Of a stretch of DNA of 64,000 bases, positions 1 through 11,584 are shown piece by piece. Made by a program: the position numbers and the translations under genes. The notes under the pieces are model-generated. The model was not told the origin of the DNA and did not search any database. It saw only the letters and a list, made by a program, of their open reading frames with translations. The DNA is taken from the NCBI GenBank assembly GCA_033725935.1, contig MU867101.1, positions 62,001 to 126,000 of the forward strand, written 5' to 3'. The DNA is from Cladorrhinum sp. PSN259. Its lineage: Eukaryota; Ascomycota; Sordariomycetes; Sordariales; Podosporaceae. Numbering within the stretch: the first letter of the stretch is position 1; each line of letters starts with the position of its first letter.

Positions 1-369
1 TTTTCTGCGATGCCGTACTTTTTCAGAGTGGCCTGTCTATCTTCGGGAAACGGCTTTCGTGTTCCTGACATCGAAGAGGTGTATGTCTACGATATGGCTA
101 GGAGAGAGCCAAGATTACATGCAAAGTTATGAAAGTTAAACGCCACTCTGTATTGTTCAATCTCATCCATTCTTGTTGAGAGGTCAGAAAATGGTATCAT
201 CTAATATTATAAGCACATCAAAAAGTAACCCCTCCCTCGTTCGCAGAAAAAGTGCTCAAAACCCCAATTAATCCCAATCATGCTTAGTTACTTCCTTCTC
301 CCAAACGCCGTTTTTACGGTCAAACAGAATTTTACAGTCCACACCAACCTCCTCAACAGCTCCCTTCCT
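1..369. other. Left-edge intergenic DNA
   Basis: No open frame here resembles a gene. The stretch lies 3' of the TFIIF beta gene, whose terminator-proximal sequence must fall here. No repeat or RNA gene was recognised. Confidence 0.5.
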
Positions 370-1592
370 TCAAAGCACATCCTCCATAACCTCATCCTCA
401 TCCTCATCATCCAGATCCGCATTACCAGGAGCAGCCGCATCCTCAGCCGGTTGCGACAACTGACTCAACATGCCTTGATACTCTGGCTTAAGCGACCAGT
501 GGTTCGCAAAGGTGCCTGTACGATGCAAGACAGCAATCTTGTCCAAGGTCTCGCGAAGGTACGCCTCGGGCTGCGGAATAGCTACACGGAACGCCTTGAT
601 AGACCAGTACTTGTGTTGAGAGAAACACTTTGCGATCTCGTCGAGCAGTCTGTTCTCTGGCCAGCGGGTCGCCTTGTTCTCCATCTTTTTCTGTTTCGAT
701 ACCGGGGCGTTCATCTTCTGTGGGGGGAATCAATATCAATGTTTAAAAAAAAAAAGCTGGTAAAAAGAAGAAAAAAACATACCAAGAAAGTATCCCACTC
801 CTTTGGGTTGGACACGCCCTGAGCAGGCAGTCTCTCGTAAATGACCACCTTCTTCTCGGTTATCTGACTCTTCCTGGCTCGCCTCCAGAGAAACCTATCG
901 GTTTCTGGGTTGGATGATGGGGTACAAAGCACTTCGTGTCTGATCCTTCCCGTAACAGTCGTCTTCTTGGGAATCGCTTTGCGGGTGTACGGTGCACCCC
1001 GACGACTGTTCCGGTCTCCTCCTCCTCCTCCTCCACCACCCTGTGACTGCTCTTGCGCCTGCTGTTTCTGTCGCAAAAGATGCGCGGGAATACCCTGCGC
1101 CAACGCGTTCGCTCGTTGCTTATTCTTGGCTGCGTAGCTTGGAAGGTCCTGCTCCGCAAAGACGAATGTGTTGTGGACGTTCATGTTAGTCACGTCCAGG
1201 TTGTATTCTCTCGGGAGAGGTCCGTGTTCTTTGTGTTGGTGCGCTGGGTGGTTATGGAGGAGCATTTGAAGTTTCTGAAACAATCAGTCATCATCAGTTC
1301 GCCATGGCCTCTTGATGCTAGCATCACAATGCTGGCTGGCTGGCTGTGTACTTACCACATTGCCGTCCTTGTCCAACCACTGACGAATCCTTCCAATCTC
1401 AATCTCTGCATCGTCATCCAGCTCCGACCAAGCCGCCCAGAGATATGGTGGCAGGCGCGCCAAGTACATCCTATTGAACATGTCGGCCTGGGGAAGCTTG
1501 TCGAAGAATTCGAGGTCGGCCGATTCGTCAAAGATGTCTTCCATCATGGGCGAACCCGCCTCTGGGTCGGGCTTAATTACTGGGTCGGCCAT
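370..1592 (-). CDS. tfg2: Transcription initiation factor IIF subunit beta (RAP30/Tfg2-like)
   Basis: This is the small TFIIF subunit, which binds RNA polymerase II in the nucleus and helps recruit it to promoters. Three exons on the minus strand (1592-1356, 1274-783, 717-370) join in frame to 358 residues; the introns have GTAAGT and GTATGT donors. The start is the ATG at 1592, giving MADPVIKPDPEAG; an in-frame frame extends further upstream but is not needed. An acidic N-terminus precedes the conserved LPPYLWAAWSELDD segment (about residues 47-60). The middle contains a Gly run (eight Gly) that is probably a disordered linker. The C-terminal exon carries the winged-helix domain (RWPENRLLDEI...YWSIKAFR, about residues 260-325) and an acidic tail (DLDDEDEDEVMEDVL). 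Length fits fungal Tfg2 (yeast about 400 aa). The family assignment is firm; exact splice borders are inferred from consensus. Confidence 0.9.
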
Positions 1593-2752
1593 GATTGAAA
1601 TCTGACGATGCGCAACGGCTGGCAGCGCGGGGTAGATAACGATTGAGGTGGTGTTGCGGTGTGGATGGGTGTTGCAAAGATTTGGTTCGTTGAATGTTGG
1701 TTCTCGAAGCAACCTTGTGAACAAAGCGAGACTCTCTGCCTTGAAAGGCGGCAGCTGTCGGCTGCCGTGTAATGTTGCAGCGTAAAGTGGGGCCGTCTCT
1801 AAGTCTTGGCGTGCCGACAGCGGTTTCTGGGGTTCCCAGAACTAAGGATTACTGATTGCTCTGCATAGGATAGCAGGAATCCCAACCTGAAGAGATTGAC
1901 TCCGTTTTTCTGGCAACCCGGGCAGATAAAACCTGAATATTTAATGAATGGTGCGCGGGCAATCAATCGCCGGTGTCGGGGTACACACACATGAACAAGA
2001 AATGGATAGAAAGTAGTTGATTGAGGAAAGTATCTGTGGGGCTTCGGTACTCCCAACTTATCCTTGGCTAAGGCTTTGGCCCAAACGCCTGGGACCACCT
2101 GCTCTGCCAGTCTCTGACAGCTGGTTTGGCCACAAAATCTTCTCGAAACTCACATCAATGAGCTGAAGCTTCGTAGAGATAAGATAAGAAAACCATCAAG
2201 GTTCTTGCCCTTCACTTCCAGAACATGTCTTGAATAATATGGGTCCTGGGAAGGGGGTTTCTCAATATTGGACTGTCAAAAAGCCAGAAATCTGCAGCAA
2301 GATGTAGGTCCAGATAATTGGGATGAACCCTCAAGTTCGCTCATTCGCCAAACCGTCTTCTCATTGTTTTTAACAAAGACATCTAAGCATACTCTGTGAG
2401 CACGAACAGCATCATATTCCTGGTGGATAGCGAACCTTCTGATAAACGGAACAATATGTATTGAGTACAAGGCAGAACGACAGCTAGGAAATACTTCGTG
2501 GCCTCGGAGTCAAGCAATGCCTTTGCTAGCAAACCACAACTTTTCAAGGAAAACCCGAAATCAAAGATACCAAGGGACTGCCGCAGCAACTGGCCCAAAA
2601 ATGGTACCTTATCGAACACATCATCTTCCATATCAACCCAGGCGAAACCACCCATGAACAAAACCGAAAATTGCATTAACCTCCCTAGGTATCATATTTT
2701 GTCCCCAATTTCCCAACCCTTTCCGCCAAAATCTCTCCTGCCCGCTCTACCC
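1593..2752. other. Intergenic DNA between TFIIF beta and NIP7
   Basis: It holds the promoter of the TFIIF beta gene and the 3' end of NIP7. Short open frames at 2276-2470 and 2383-2676 on the minus strand show no recognisable domain and are not called. Confidence 0.5.
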
Positions 2753-3369
2753 TTAACCAGCAAACAGCGTATCCTCATCTCTCAGATACTCACCGCAATC
2801 TGCCTGCCTAAAGCAAACGATACCCGTAGGATCCAACCTCCTAGCCTCGGTCGTACTCCTAGCCGTAACGCCAAACCCAAGCGGCACGTCAGCCATGCTG
2901 TAAACCACACACCCCTGGTGCTCGGGACAATCCTCCGACCACCTGCCCACGTGAGCTTTGACGACGTTGCTTCCATACAGGAAAGGCTGGGCGCCGTTCT
3001 CCTTGACCCAGATCTTGTGCCTTGCACCCTGCGCAAGGATGGGGAGCGCAGTGATGTGCAATCTAAACTTTCCGGTCTTGGTCATTTTGCCCAAGCAGGT
3101 TCCGAGGGAGAGTAACGCGTCGCGGGAGATGGAAGTGGCGAGGTTGGCGATGGAGAGCTTGACGTAGTAGACGCGGGAATGGTTCAGACGGAATACGTAG
3201 CGGTCGCCGTCTTCGAGGGGGGCGATTAGGGATTTGAGGTCTGACATGTAGTTTGCGAGCTTTTAACAATGTCAGTTTATTGCGACAACAGGAGCAGTGG
3301 TAGGGGTGGTGAATGGCGAATTACCTTGTCAAGCACCGTCTTCATTTCTGCGTCTGTTAGGGGACGCAT
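2753..3369 (-). CDS. nip7: 60S ribosome subunit biogenesis protein NIP7
   Basis: NIP7 is a nucleolar/nuclear assembly factor that binds pre-60S RNA and is needed for 27S pre-rRNA processing. Two exons (3369-3325 and 3259-2753) join in frame to 183 residues, almost the same as yeast Nip7 (181). Exon 1 encodes MRPLTDAEMKTVLDK, and the second exon continues LANYMSDLKSLI. The C-terminal PUA domain is visible as GSNVVKAHVGRW through YSMADVPLGFGVTARST. The 65-nt intron starts GTAATT and ends AAAAG. An ATG at 3247 inside exon 2 could give a shorter frame, but it would lose the conserved N-terminus. It lies in the same orientation as SSL1, with about 0.6 kb between this start codon and the SSL1 stop. 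Confidence 0.93.
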
Positions 3370-3984
3370 TTTGGCGGGGTTGATATGTCTAACTACTCTC
3401 TTATTCGTCTATTGTGGGGGTTATTGAGTTATCAAGAGCCCAGTGAAAATGGTCAAATTGATTGTTCGTTTTTTTTTGGTGGTTATGATGGTGGTATGTT
3501 CAAATGCCGATTATTTTGGCTTATCGCAAAAGATGGGTTTGTCTAGAAAAAAAAATCGAAGCTCCAATCGGTGCCCCACACTGCGGGACCGATTTGGGGA
3601 AGGAGTCTCCACTTTTAGCCGCTTTGCCTGCGGTTTGGCGTCTTGGCGTTTTGAGGATCATTGGGTAAGTTAAACCTCATCGAATTCTTCAATGAAGAGG
3701 CTCAGATAAACATAGTTCACACCCTGGGAGTATCCCATATCTCATATCGAAGAGCCCAAAAACAACTTTTCTATCCTCACTCTACCCACCCATGATAAGT
3801 GTCACATGGAATCGACTGTTCAATGGCTTCCTGCCTTCCAAACAATTCACACCCCCTGGAGTCTGCGCAATGATTTCCAGAATAGTAACCCCAGTATTTT
3901 GAAGTACAGAGGTTCATGATTTTATTTTGTCTACCCGCATCTAGATTGGTCTCTCCGGCCGCCTTTAGATCATCTCTCTGCTCA
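3370..3984. other. Intergenic DNA upstream of NIP7 and 3' of SSL1
   Basis: It contains the NIP7 promoter and the SSL1 3' region. An 11-T run and nearby 9-A run occur near 3470-3560. No gene was recognised. Confidence 0.5.
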
Positions 3985-5548
3985 TTATAGCACCATATCA
4001 TCTCCATCAACGGCCATTGCGTCCCCATCAGCCTTGTTTGCCATCCCTTGACCCCTGGTATCACTCTGACACCCAGGGCAATTATGTATCATCTCGTGCG
4101 CATACACATCACAGTCTATGCAGAAATGATTCCCGCAAACCTGGCACTTGTATCTTCCACTTTCACTGACTCCCTTGAGGTCAGGCACCCCTTTGCCATC
4201 CGCCGCATCCGCCGCAGTCGCCAGAGAAGTCTCCTTCATCTTCGGGACAACCCCAGCCGCAGGTTTGGAGACCTCCGGGGCGCCCTTCACTTTCAATTTA
4301 ATCTTGGTCTTAGCCGTCGGTAAACTGGGGAATGGGGTCTGACAAGCATGGCAAGCCACGCTCTTCTTTGCTTCCGTCCACGGAACTGTTACCCAACTCT
4401 TAAGTGGAAACAAGTGATGATATGACCGTGCCAAATGTGTGCTCAAAATAAGTGTCAACCCGCAGCAAGGGCACTCTGATGGCAACCTGCAAACCTTCGT
4501 CCCACAGCGCGTGCACTGGTAACCTTCTCTCGTTGGACGGCAATGGCACGCGCAAATACTCATGTTTCCTTTTGATGCCAAGGTACGGGAAGGGAAACCC
4601 ATCATTAGTAAAGAGGCATTGCTCTGCTCGGGGGTATGTGCGACGGGTGGCGTGGTTGATGCAAGAAATAGTTCGCGGAAATGTGATTCGTTGAGTGGGA
4701 TTCGGTAGTTGCCTGCCGCGTTGTCATTTGTTCGGGAGCATAGCTCGGCGCAGACGGCTACCTGGGCTGCTAATCCTACGATAGATACGCGAATGCGATC
4801 TTTTATCAAGTCTTTGATGGTGTCCTGGATATCACCGGGATCGGAGGAGAGGAGGGCGCCATAAATGATGAGAACTTCGCGCGTGCCGTGGGATGGCGCA
4901 TGGCTGCGGACACGATTAGCTGAGGAACAGCGATTTAAAAGGAGCTTATACACACAATAACTCGCGTCGACACATCTCGAGCGCATTCTGTAAACTCGGA
5001 CTGCCCTGGGGTTCCTGCTCCTCAGCCCATTCCCTGAGCTTCTCAAAATGTGCCGCCGGATTGCCTCCCATCTCGCTGATCTTAACCGCGACACCATCGC
5101 GCATCCCAATGATTCCCATTTGGCTGATTGGGTTCTGTTCGAAATATTCTCGTACAAAATCGACGGCGTAATTGAGTGTGAGGAGGTATCGATTCGGTAG
5201 TAGATCCTTTTCTGCCATGGCTAAGCTCATATCGAGTACCAGCATGAGGTGTCGAATGATACCGCGTTGCAATGGTGTTGTGTCCCTCATCAATCGATTT
5301 CTCTTTTCCCTCTCGATCATCTCTATCGTCGATATGACGCCACCCTCGGTCTCGTGTACCGCCTCCCATGATCGCTGCACATCTTCCCAGGCAGCTCTTC
5401 GCGAGCCGCCGCCTTTTCCTTTCTTGCCATCTCCCTTGCCTTTTGCGCCGCCTGGGTGTTTTGATCGCGTTCCATATGTAGAGTTGCCGACTCCTCCAAG
5501 CTCGTCGCCAGACACGTCTTCGATGTACTCGTCGTCCGAGTCGGCCAT
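3985..5548 (-). CDS. ssl1: TFIIH core subunit SSL1 (p44 homologue)
   Basis: SSL1 is the TFIIH core subunit that binds and stimulates the XPD/Rad3 helicase in transcription initiation and nucleotide excision repair. Exons 5548-4956 and 4903-3985 join in frame to 503 residues. The von Willebrand A-type domain begins near residue 95; its DMSLA motif (D106, S108) matches the family's DxSxx position. After the junction the conserved HAPSHGTREVLIIYGALLSS segment follows. The C-terminus has a C4 zinc module (CACHC...CTRCGTKVC...CPCC) and a TFIIH C1-like RING-type module (CHAC at 382, then CQVC...CIDC...CPGC from 451). The 52-nt intron uses a GTGTGT donor, a GCTAATC branch-like site and GCAG; I chose it because it restores LFHAPSH. 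An alternative downstream donor with the CTCAG acceptor would add about six residues. Confidence 0.9.
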
Positions 5549-6014
5549 TGTGAAGGTCGATGTTTTGTTTTGGTCGATTGCTTTGTGCGTGGGACTCGGT
5601 TTGGGGTGTTCGCCGCGGAAAGTCGGATCTCAAATTGATCGGTATGCTAACCTCGGAGCTTTCCGTTACCGGGCTGGGAGTTGGGAAGGCGAGAGTCTTC
5701 GATTTTGTTGAAATGGTTTATGTTTGGGAAAAGCCACAAGGCTAACATCCAGGCTGTTTTGGAGAAGCAGCCTCGCGATAATAGGTGGGGCATCTATCCA
5801 ATTTCTGGCCAATTGCAAGCCCTGAATCTCACCTTCGCAGCAGCACCCTGGTCTCTCAGTGTCATTCATGCGGGTACTTTTACCAGTGACCAAGGAAGTC
5901 AATCGTCATCTTTGAATGTTACACTTCAGTTAGAGAAAACAATCAATATGATGACGGCGGGACACGAACATAGATATTTGGTCAGGGCGGCACCAATCAT
6001 ATTAGGGACTACCA
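5549..6014. other. Intergenic DNA upstream of SSL1
   Basis: It holds the SSL1 promoter and the 3' end of CGI121. No additional gene was recognised. Confidence 0.5.
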
Positions 6015-6666
6015 TCATAGCCCCCTCAAGGCCATGCCCATCATTACCAACGTCTCCATTTGTTTCTTCTTCAACCCTTCATCCCTGATCTTTTCCAACG
6101 CAGGTACCCCGTTCAACTTGTAATACTTTCGGACTTTCGGCCAGTCGGTGGCTCTCGAGATTTCCTCATCTGTTACTGGCACTGGGGTGCCCTCAACATT
6201 CTGTATCAAGTGGTCCCATACTTTCTTTGCTGTTTCTTTCTCTTCCTCATCTGCAGACACAACGATTTTTACCACAATCAAGTCCTTGGTCTTTCCTGGC
6301 GCAACCCCCCACCGTCGGTAAGTTTCTGCAATCTATTCCTGTTGTCAGCCCCCTGCCCAGTTTCACTATAACGACACGTTTTATCAATACATTGTTATTT
6401 GGACTTAATGATACGACAACCTCCGAGTGAACATTCGGTGTCTTCAGAGTTCCGTCCATTTGGGTGTTGAGCGCATTGTAAATGGCTGCTAGTAGGTGGG
6501 TTCGTGAGACAATAGAAGAGGCATCGATGAATGCGTATTCGAACTCGGGGTTTCTGGAGAGGAGCTGTGTGTGGAGGAAGGCAGAGTTGGCGACGTCGCG
6601 AAAGAGGGCGGTATAAACTCTATGGGTGTTTGGAACATGCTCCAATGAGAGACGTTCGAGGGCCAT
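6015..6666 (-). CDS. cgi121: KEOPS/EKC complex subunit CGI121 (TPRKB homologue)
   Basis: CGI121 is a small regulatory subunit of the KEOPS complex, which makes N6-threonylcarbamoyladenosine at position 37 of ANN-decoding tRNAs and, in yeast, also affects telomeres. It contacts the Bud32 kinase and tRNA. Exons 6666-6391 and 6332-6015 join in frame to 197 residues (yeast 181). The diagnostic SLSPNNN at the end of exon 1 is continued by IAETYRRWGV in exon 2, which is the expected family motif and confirms the splice (donor GTATTG, acceptor AATAG). The N-terminus (MALERLSLEHVPNTHRVYTALF) is typical. It is divergent from eIF2B beta, sharing a 614-bp intergenic region. Confidence 0.9.
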
Positions 6667-7280
6667 TTTGATAATTATCGAGGATACGGAGTGGCGGGTT
6701 CTTCGACAGTGTGTTTTAGTCCTGAAGCAATTTGCGCTTGGCTTGATTGTTCTTGGTGTCTATCTGGGCCAAAGGAACTTGATTCGCAAATCGGGCGTCT
6801 CTTAAGTTGTATGCGACAGAAATTCGAGAGACGAGTCCAAGTTTGGAGGGGCAACGCGGGGCAGGAGCTGTCAGATTCTGGAGTCAAATTCCAAGTGGGG
6901 CGCTTTTCCTTCCATGCATGTGAGACCCGGTCAATCGCTCCTGACGCTACGCCTGAAAAGGATTAGCCTCCAGCTTTTTGCGACTTTTTGGTGTGGGACA
7001 CTTTTTACCCCACCATATTTTTACGGACCGTTCCCTTGAAGGCTGAAAGCTTGCTTGCTGCGTCAATCCAGCGAACCATTGACTCATCTGGGACAAACTT
7101 CTCGATCTTTAAACCAGGAACGAAACACCCAACAAAGAATATCCCTGGCCTCTTTCACGGAATATCGGAATTCCAGCCATACACACACCGCATCGCGTAA
7201 CTCTCCACCGCTCAGATCCGGTTTTTGCGCCCAACCGCGGGTTCACCTCTTGTCTCTTGGCCACTTCGTCTTACACAACC
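6667..7280. promoter_or_regulatory. Divergent promoter region CGI121 / eIF2B beta
   Basis: The 614 bp lie between two start codons facing away from each other, so both promoters must be here. No TATA box stands out. Co-regulation of the two translation-related genes is plausible but not shown by the sequence. Confidence 0.6.
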
Positions 7281-8678
7281 ATGGCTCCATCACAAATAAC
7301 TTACGCTCCGAGCTTGGACAAGTTCGTCAAAGCACTCAAAAGCAACAGCCTTGAGCAATCTATTGAAGCTTTGATCTTGTCAGTTAACGTTCTGAATTTG
7401 GTCTATATATGGTCTCTAATGTTGTGTTCATTATTAGCCTCCTAAAACGACGACAGGTGTCAGGTGATGACTGCGCCGTCGCAACCGCACACATCCTCCT
7501 CCAAGTTGTTGCCAGATCAAAATGGTCCGACGTCGATCAGCTTCTGGGCAGAATCCAGAGTGCCGGCGCGAGGTTGGCCCGAGCTGCCCCTAACGAGCCC
7601 GTGATTGGCAACATTGTGCGACGAGTATTGGGCCTCATCCGCGATGAAGCATCCGAGGACAGGAACGCAGACGACTTAGGTAGTGAGACGGCGTCTGAGA
7701 TTCAAAGCCTTGCTCCCAGCAATCCGCCTCCTGCTCAACCACAGAGACCCCCTCCAATGCCCGTCCTCGTACGCTCTACTACCGTCTCCGGCGGACTTCC
7801 AGTATCTAAGTCAATGTTTAACCTCCTTTCTGTTGCCCACTCGGGGGATAGCCCTATGACCGGCGCATCAACTCCACTTTCTCAAGCCCAGGGAGCCAGC
7901 GTCCATTCTCTCAGATCAGAGGTTATCGAGGGTATTGAGGAGATCATGGAGGAGATTCAGCAGGCAGACGACCAAATCGCTGGGTTCGCGGATATCCAGA
8001 TTCACCCCGGTGAATTCGTACTAGCATACCAGCCAACCAAGACCGTTGAGAGGTTTCTTGTTAAAGCTGCCTCTAAACGGAAGTTCACGGTTCTGATCGC
8101 CAGTATCGAACCCCCACAGCCAGGAGCGACCGAGGTTCCATATGCAGCATTACGCAAGAAGCTCAATGGACATGGCGTGACGACCATCAACCTTGCAAGC
8201 AATGGCTTGATGGCATACATCCCTCGGGTCAACAAGGTTATCTTCGGCGCGAAGGCGGTGTATCAGAACGGAGGTCTGCTCGTGGATAGCGGTGCCTGCA
8301 TCGCTGCTGAGGCCGCGAGAGAGTTCCTGAAGCCCGTTATCGTCCTGAGCCCTATCTACAAGTTCTGTCCCGAGGATCCGTCTGATGAGGCCGTTATTGG
8401 CGAGTTCGGCAATCCTTCAACATTCGTTAGCTATGCGTCCGGTCCGCAGGTTGAGGAGCTCGAGGTTGAGAACACTGTTACTGACTATATTCCCCCAACA
8501 TTGGTTGATGTCTACATCACGAATCTGTAAGTCACAGTCAAGACATTTCGCAAATTTGTTCCAGATTGCTAACCACACGTGCAGCGGACCGCAAACTCGT
8601 CACCATTTTGCGAGCATCCTGGCAGACCATTACAAGGTAGAGGATATAGGATATTCTCTTCACGATGGCGAGGTCTAA
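7281..8678 (+). CDS. gcd7: Translation initiation factor eIF2B subunit beta (GCD7)
   Basis: This is a regulatory subunit of eIF2B, the cytosolic GDP-GTP exchange factor for eIF2; with the alpha and delta subunits it senses phosphorylated eIF2. Three exons (7281-7378, 7438-8526, 8585-8678) give 426 residues. The N-terminus begins MAPSQITYAPSLDKFVKALK; exon 2 continues with FLLKRRQVSGDD. A Pro/Ser-rich insert (about residues 120-175) lies in the middle. The C-terminal Rossmann-like half is well conserved, including KFTVLIASIEP, GLMAYIPRVNKVIFGAKAV, NGGLLVDSGACIAAEAA and PVIVLSPIYKFCP. The first intron (59 nt) has a GTCAGT donor, weak but consistent with fungal GTNNGT; the second has GTAAGT. The final exon ends DIGYSLHDGEV. 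Confidence 0.93.
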
Positions 8679-9901
8679 GGTGCAGGTCAAGGACCTGATT
8701 CCAATATTGGAATTCATCACGATAAGTCAGAGACATGCTCAAGTGTAATGAGAATATGGTCACGATTTCCCGATCTATAACCATGTGACGGTGGCATAGT
8801 CATTTTTGAGGGAGGTTCAAACACCGGACGATGAGAGTGAAAGTGATGACACATGTTCGGAGTCCAATTTATCTTGTCACACTTCAGATCATCGCCATAT
8901 GCACAATGCCAGGACCGGAATAAGCCCGCAGCGCCTACTCAACTTCGGCAATGCCGGGCTGAGAATCGTGGAAATTCCGATCACCGAATTGACACTGAGT
9001 ATGGAAATTGACCGGAAAGGAAAAAGGGGGGCTGATGTTACCAATAAACAATGACTGTTTGTCGGCACTGCAAATATTTGTAATCCCGAGAGCCATTTTG
9101 GTTTTTTCTTTGGCTGTTGACGACGCACTCCGACCGAGTGGGTGGTAAAAGTCCAAGCCCCTTATTAGCGATGGTCCGAATACATACATTGTCCCAGTTT
9201 TTTTGTTCAAACGGCGTATCGTTAAGAGTACTAGCAAGATAAACAAAACGTTTATTTTCCAAAACACAAAGTGCGTCTATGTTGTCTGGCTGTGTCTCCA
9301 TATGTGTTGAGTAAAAATATGGAAAAGCACGAAACCGTCACGCGACAAGTGTGGCAATGTGGACGGGAGGGTCAGTTGAGGAGTTGAATTTCAGTGGAGG
9401 CTTTGTTGCAGCTCAAGTGACGAACCTGACATGGCTCATCTTTTCCAGACGGATGGAGGGGTGCAACCCCTTTGGGCAAGAGTTCCAGTGTTTTCCAGGG
9501 TTCCTTTTGCCTCGGGTTAACGGGTAACGCCCTGGCACGGAAAACTGGAGGAGGGGGGAGGGGCGTACGGGGCGGCGTAGCGCATCACGGTTATCGATAA
9601 GCCGAACAATAGCAGTAGATCCAAAAACACCGCCCGGGGGTGTGAGGATGCGCCAGCGCCGGGATGAGTTCTACAATGTAATTCTGAGCATTGCTCCTCT
9701 TCGAAAGGGGAAATCAATTAAAAAGGTTGGGACAATTCCTCACAACTCTGCACGCGCGGTCGCTTAGTTTTTTTTTCTTTCTAATGGAGACGGTCGTGTT
9801 ATTGCGGCCTCCTTGATTTCTTTTTTTCCCTCACTCTCTCCCTGCATTCCAAAAACTTACAACATCCAAAACCGAACGAAGACCGAAACCACACTACCAC
9901 T
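8679..9901. other. Intergenic DNA upstream of pantothenate kinase
   Basis: It contains the eIF2B beta 3' region and the pantothenate kinase promoter. The last 100 bp before the start are rich in T and C runs, a common feature of fungal promoters. No further gene was recognised. Confidence 0.5.
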
Positions 9902-11584
9902 ATGCCGAAGGACACCACATACCACCAGGCCAAGGGCCCGGCCCCGGCCCCGGAGAAGGAGGCGGTGGTCCGGAATTTTACTCCTGTTCTTCCCTCACTA
10001 TCTGTCGTCGCCAATGGCCTTGGGAATTCCACCAATGGACGCAACAGAAGATGGTCAGAAACGACGGTTACTGCCGAAATCGATGAGACGCTCAGTCGCC
10101 CCGGTTCCGTGAGGATCAACGTCGAGGGTGCCTTCATTGTCGACCAGGAGGCCGGTTCACCTACAAGCTCGGACGGCGGCGGCAGCGCCAACGGCCGGAG
10201 CGGTTCGCCGGGTCGCCATGAGACCAGCGACATCAGGTTACCAAATCATACTGCTGTTGTTTCGCACATCGCAATTGATGTATGTACAGTGTTTTTTTTG
10301 TGTTCGAGTAATGGTAGCATGATGTCATCTCTTGTTCTTATTATGTTCTAACAAAATTGCTGTAACTAGATTGGCGGTTCCCTTGCCAAGCTAGTCTACT
10401 TCTCCCGCGAGGCGCATTCAACCGAACCAGGAGGACGGCTGAATTTCTTGAGCTTTGAGACAGATCACATTGATGAGTGTTTGGAGTTTATGCGCAAACT
10501 GAAGCGAAAGTATAATCGCTTAAATGGTGGGAGTTCACCGCCTGCGTCGGACCTTTGTGTCATGGCTACCGGCGGAGGCGCATACAAGTATTATGACAAA
10601 ATTAGGGAGGTGCTGGGAGGGGTTGATGTGCTGAGGGAAGATGAAATGGAGTGTCTTATCATTGGGTTGGATTTCTTCATCACTGAGATCCCGAGGGAGG
10701 TTTTTACTTACTCGGAGACCAACCCGATGCAATTCGTGCAGCCGTCGGAGAATGTTTACCCGTACCTGTTGGTGAACATTGGATCTGGCGTTAGCTTCCT
10801 CAAGGTTTCTGGGCCGAGGGAGTATGAGCGCGTGGGTGGTACGTCGCTTGGTGGAGGTACGCTCTGGGGTCTGTTGAGTCTCCTGACGGGCGCGAGGACG
10901 TTTGATGACATGCTTGAGTTGGCCTCACAAGGCGACAATAGCACGGTGGACATGCTTGTCGGAGACATCTACGGAACCGACTATGGCAAGATCGGGCTGA
11001 AGAGCACTACAATTGCCAGCTCCTTTGGAAAGGTCTTCCGGAAGAAGAGGCAAGCAGAGAATGAAGCCGAGGATAGCGGTGGATTGGGACACCATCATCA
11101 ACAACACCAATCTGAGTCAACAGAGTCACGGTCTACCGGGGAGCCCCAAGAACAAGAACCCTCATCATCTGAGCCTTTCTCGCCAGCTGATATCTCAAGA
11201 TCATTACTCTACGCGATCAGCAACAATATCGGGCAGATTGCCTTTTTGCAAAGTCAGATCCACGAGTTGTCGCACATCTACTTTGGGGGTTCCTTCATCA
11301 GGGGTCACCCGCAGACGATGAACACGCTCAGCTACGCTATCAAGTTCTGGAGTAAAGGCGCGAAGCAAGCTTACTTCTTGAGGCACGAGGGCTACCTCGG
11401 AGCTGTGGGTGCGTTCTTGAAGAGGCAACCGAGGAATTGGGGGAGAAGGGAGTCGTTTAAGGAGGTGGCGATGGAGTTGAGGCTGAGGGCAAGGACTAAG
11501 AGTGTTGCTGTTGCTTCTGTTTCTTCTGCTGGTGGGAAAAAGGTTGGTTTTGATGATGAGGCGAACGAGGAGGTTGTTTTTTGA
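9902..11584 (+). CDS. Pantothenate kinase, eukaryotic type II
   Basis: It phosphorylates pantothenate with ATP, the first and controlling step of coenzyme A synthesis, in the cytosol. Exons 9902-10279 and 10370-11584 join in frame to 530 residues. The N-terminal 115 residues are a low-complexity Pro/Ser/Gly extension. The phosphate-binding loop AIDIGGSLAKLVYF spans the intron (donor GTATGT, acceptor CTAG), which strongly supports the splice. Downstream come VMATGGGAYKY, the region YPYLLVNIGSGVSFLKV, and the glycine-rich GGTSLGGGTLWGL of type II enzymes. A polar insert of about 55 residues (Gln/His/Ser/Glu-rich, around residues 345-400) precedes the last conserved part (HIYFGGSFIRGHPQTM). It is longer than human PanK isoforms because of the extension and insert. 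The orthologue is essential in yeast (CAB1). Confidence 0.93.
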
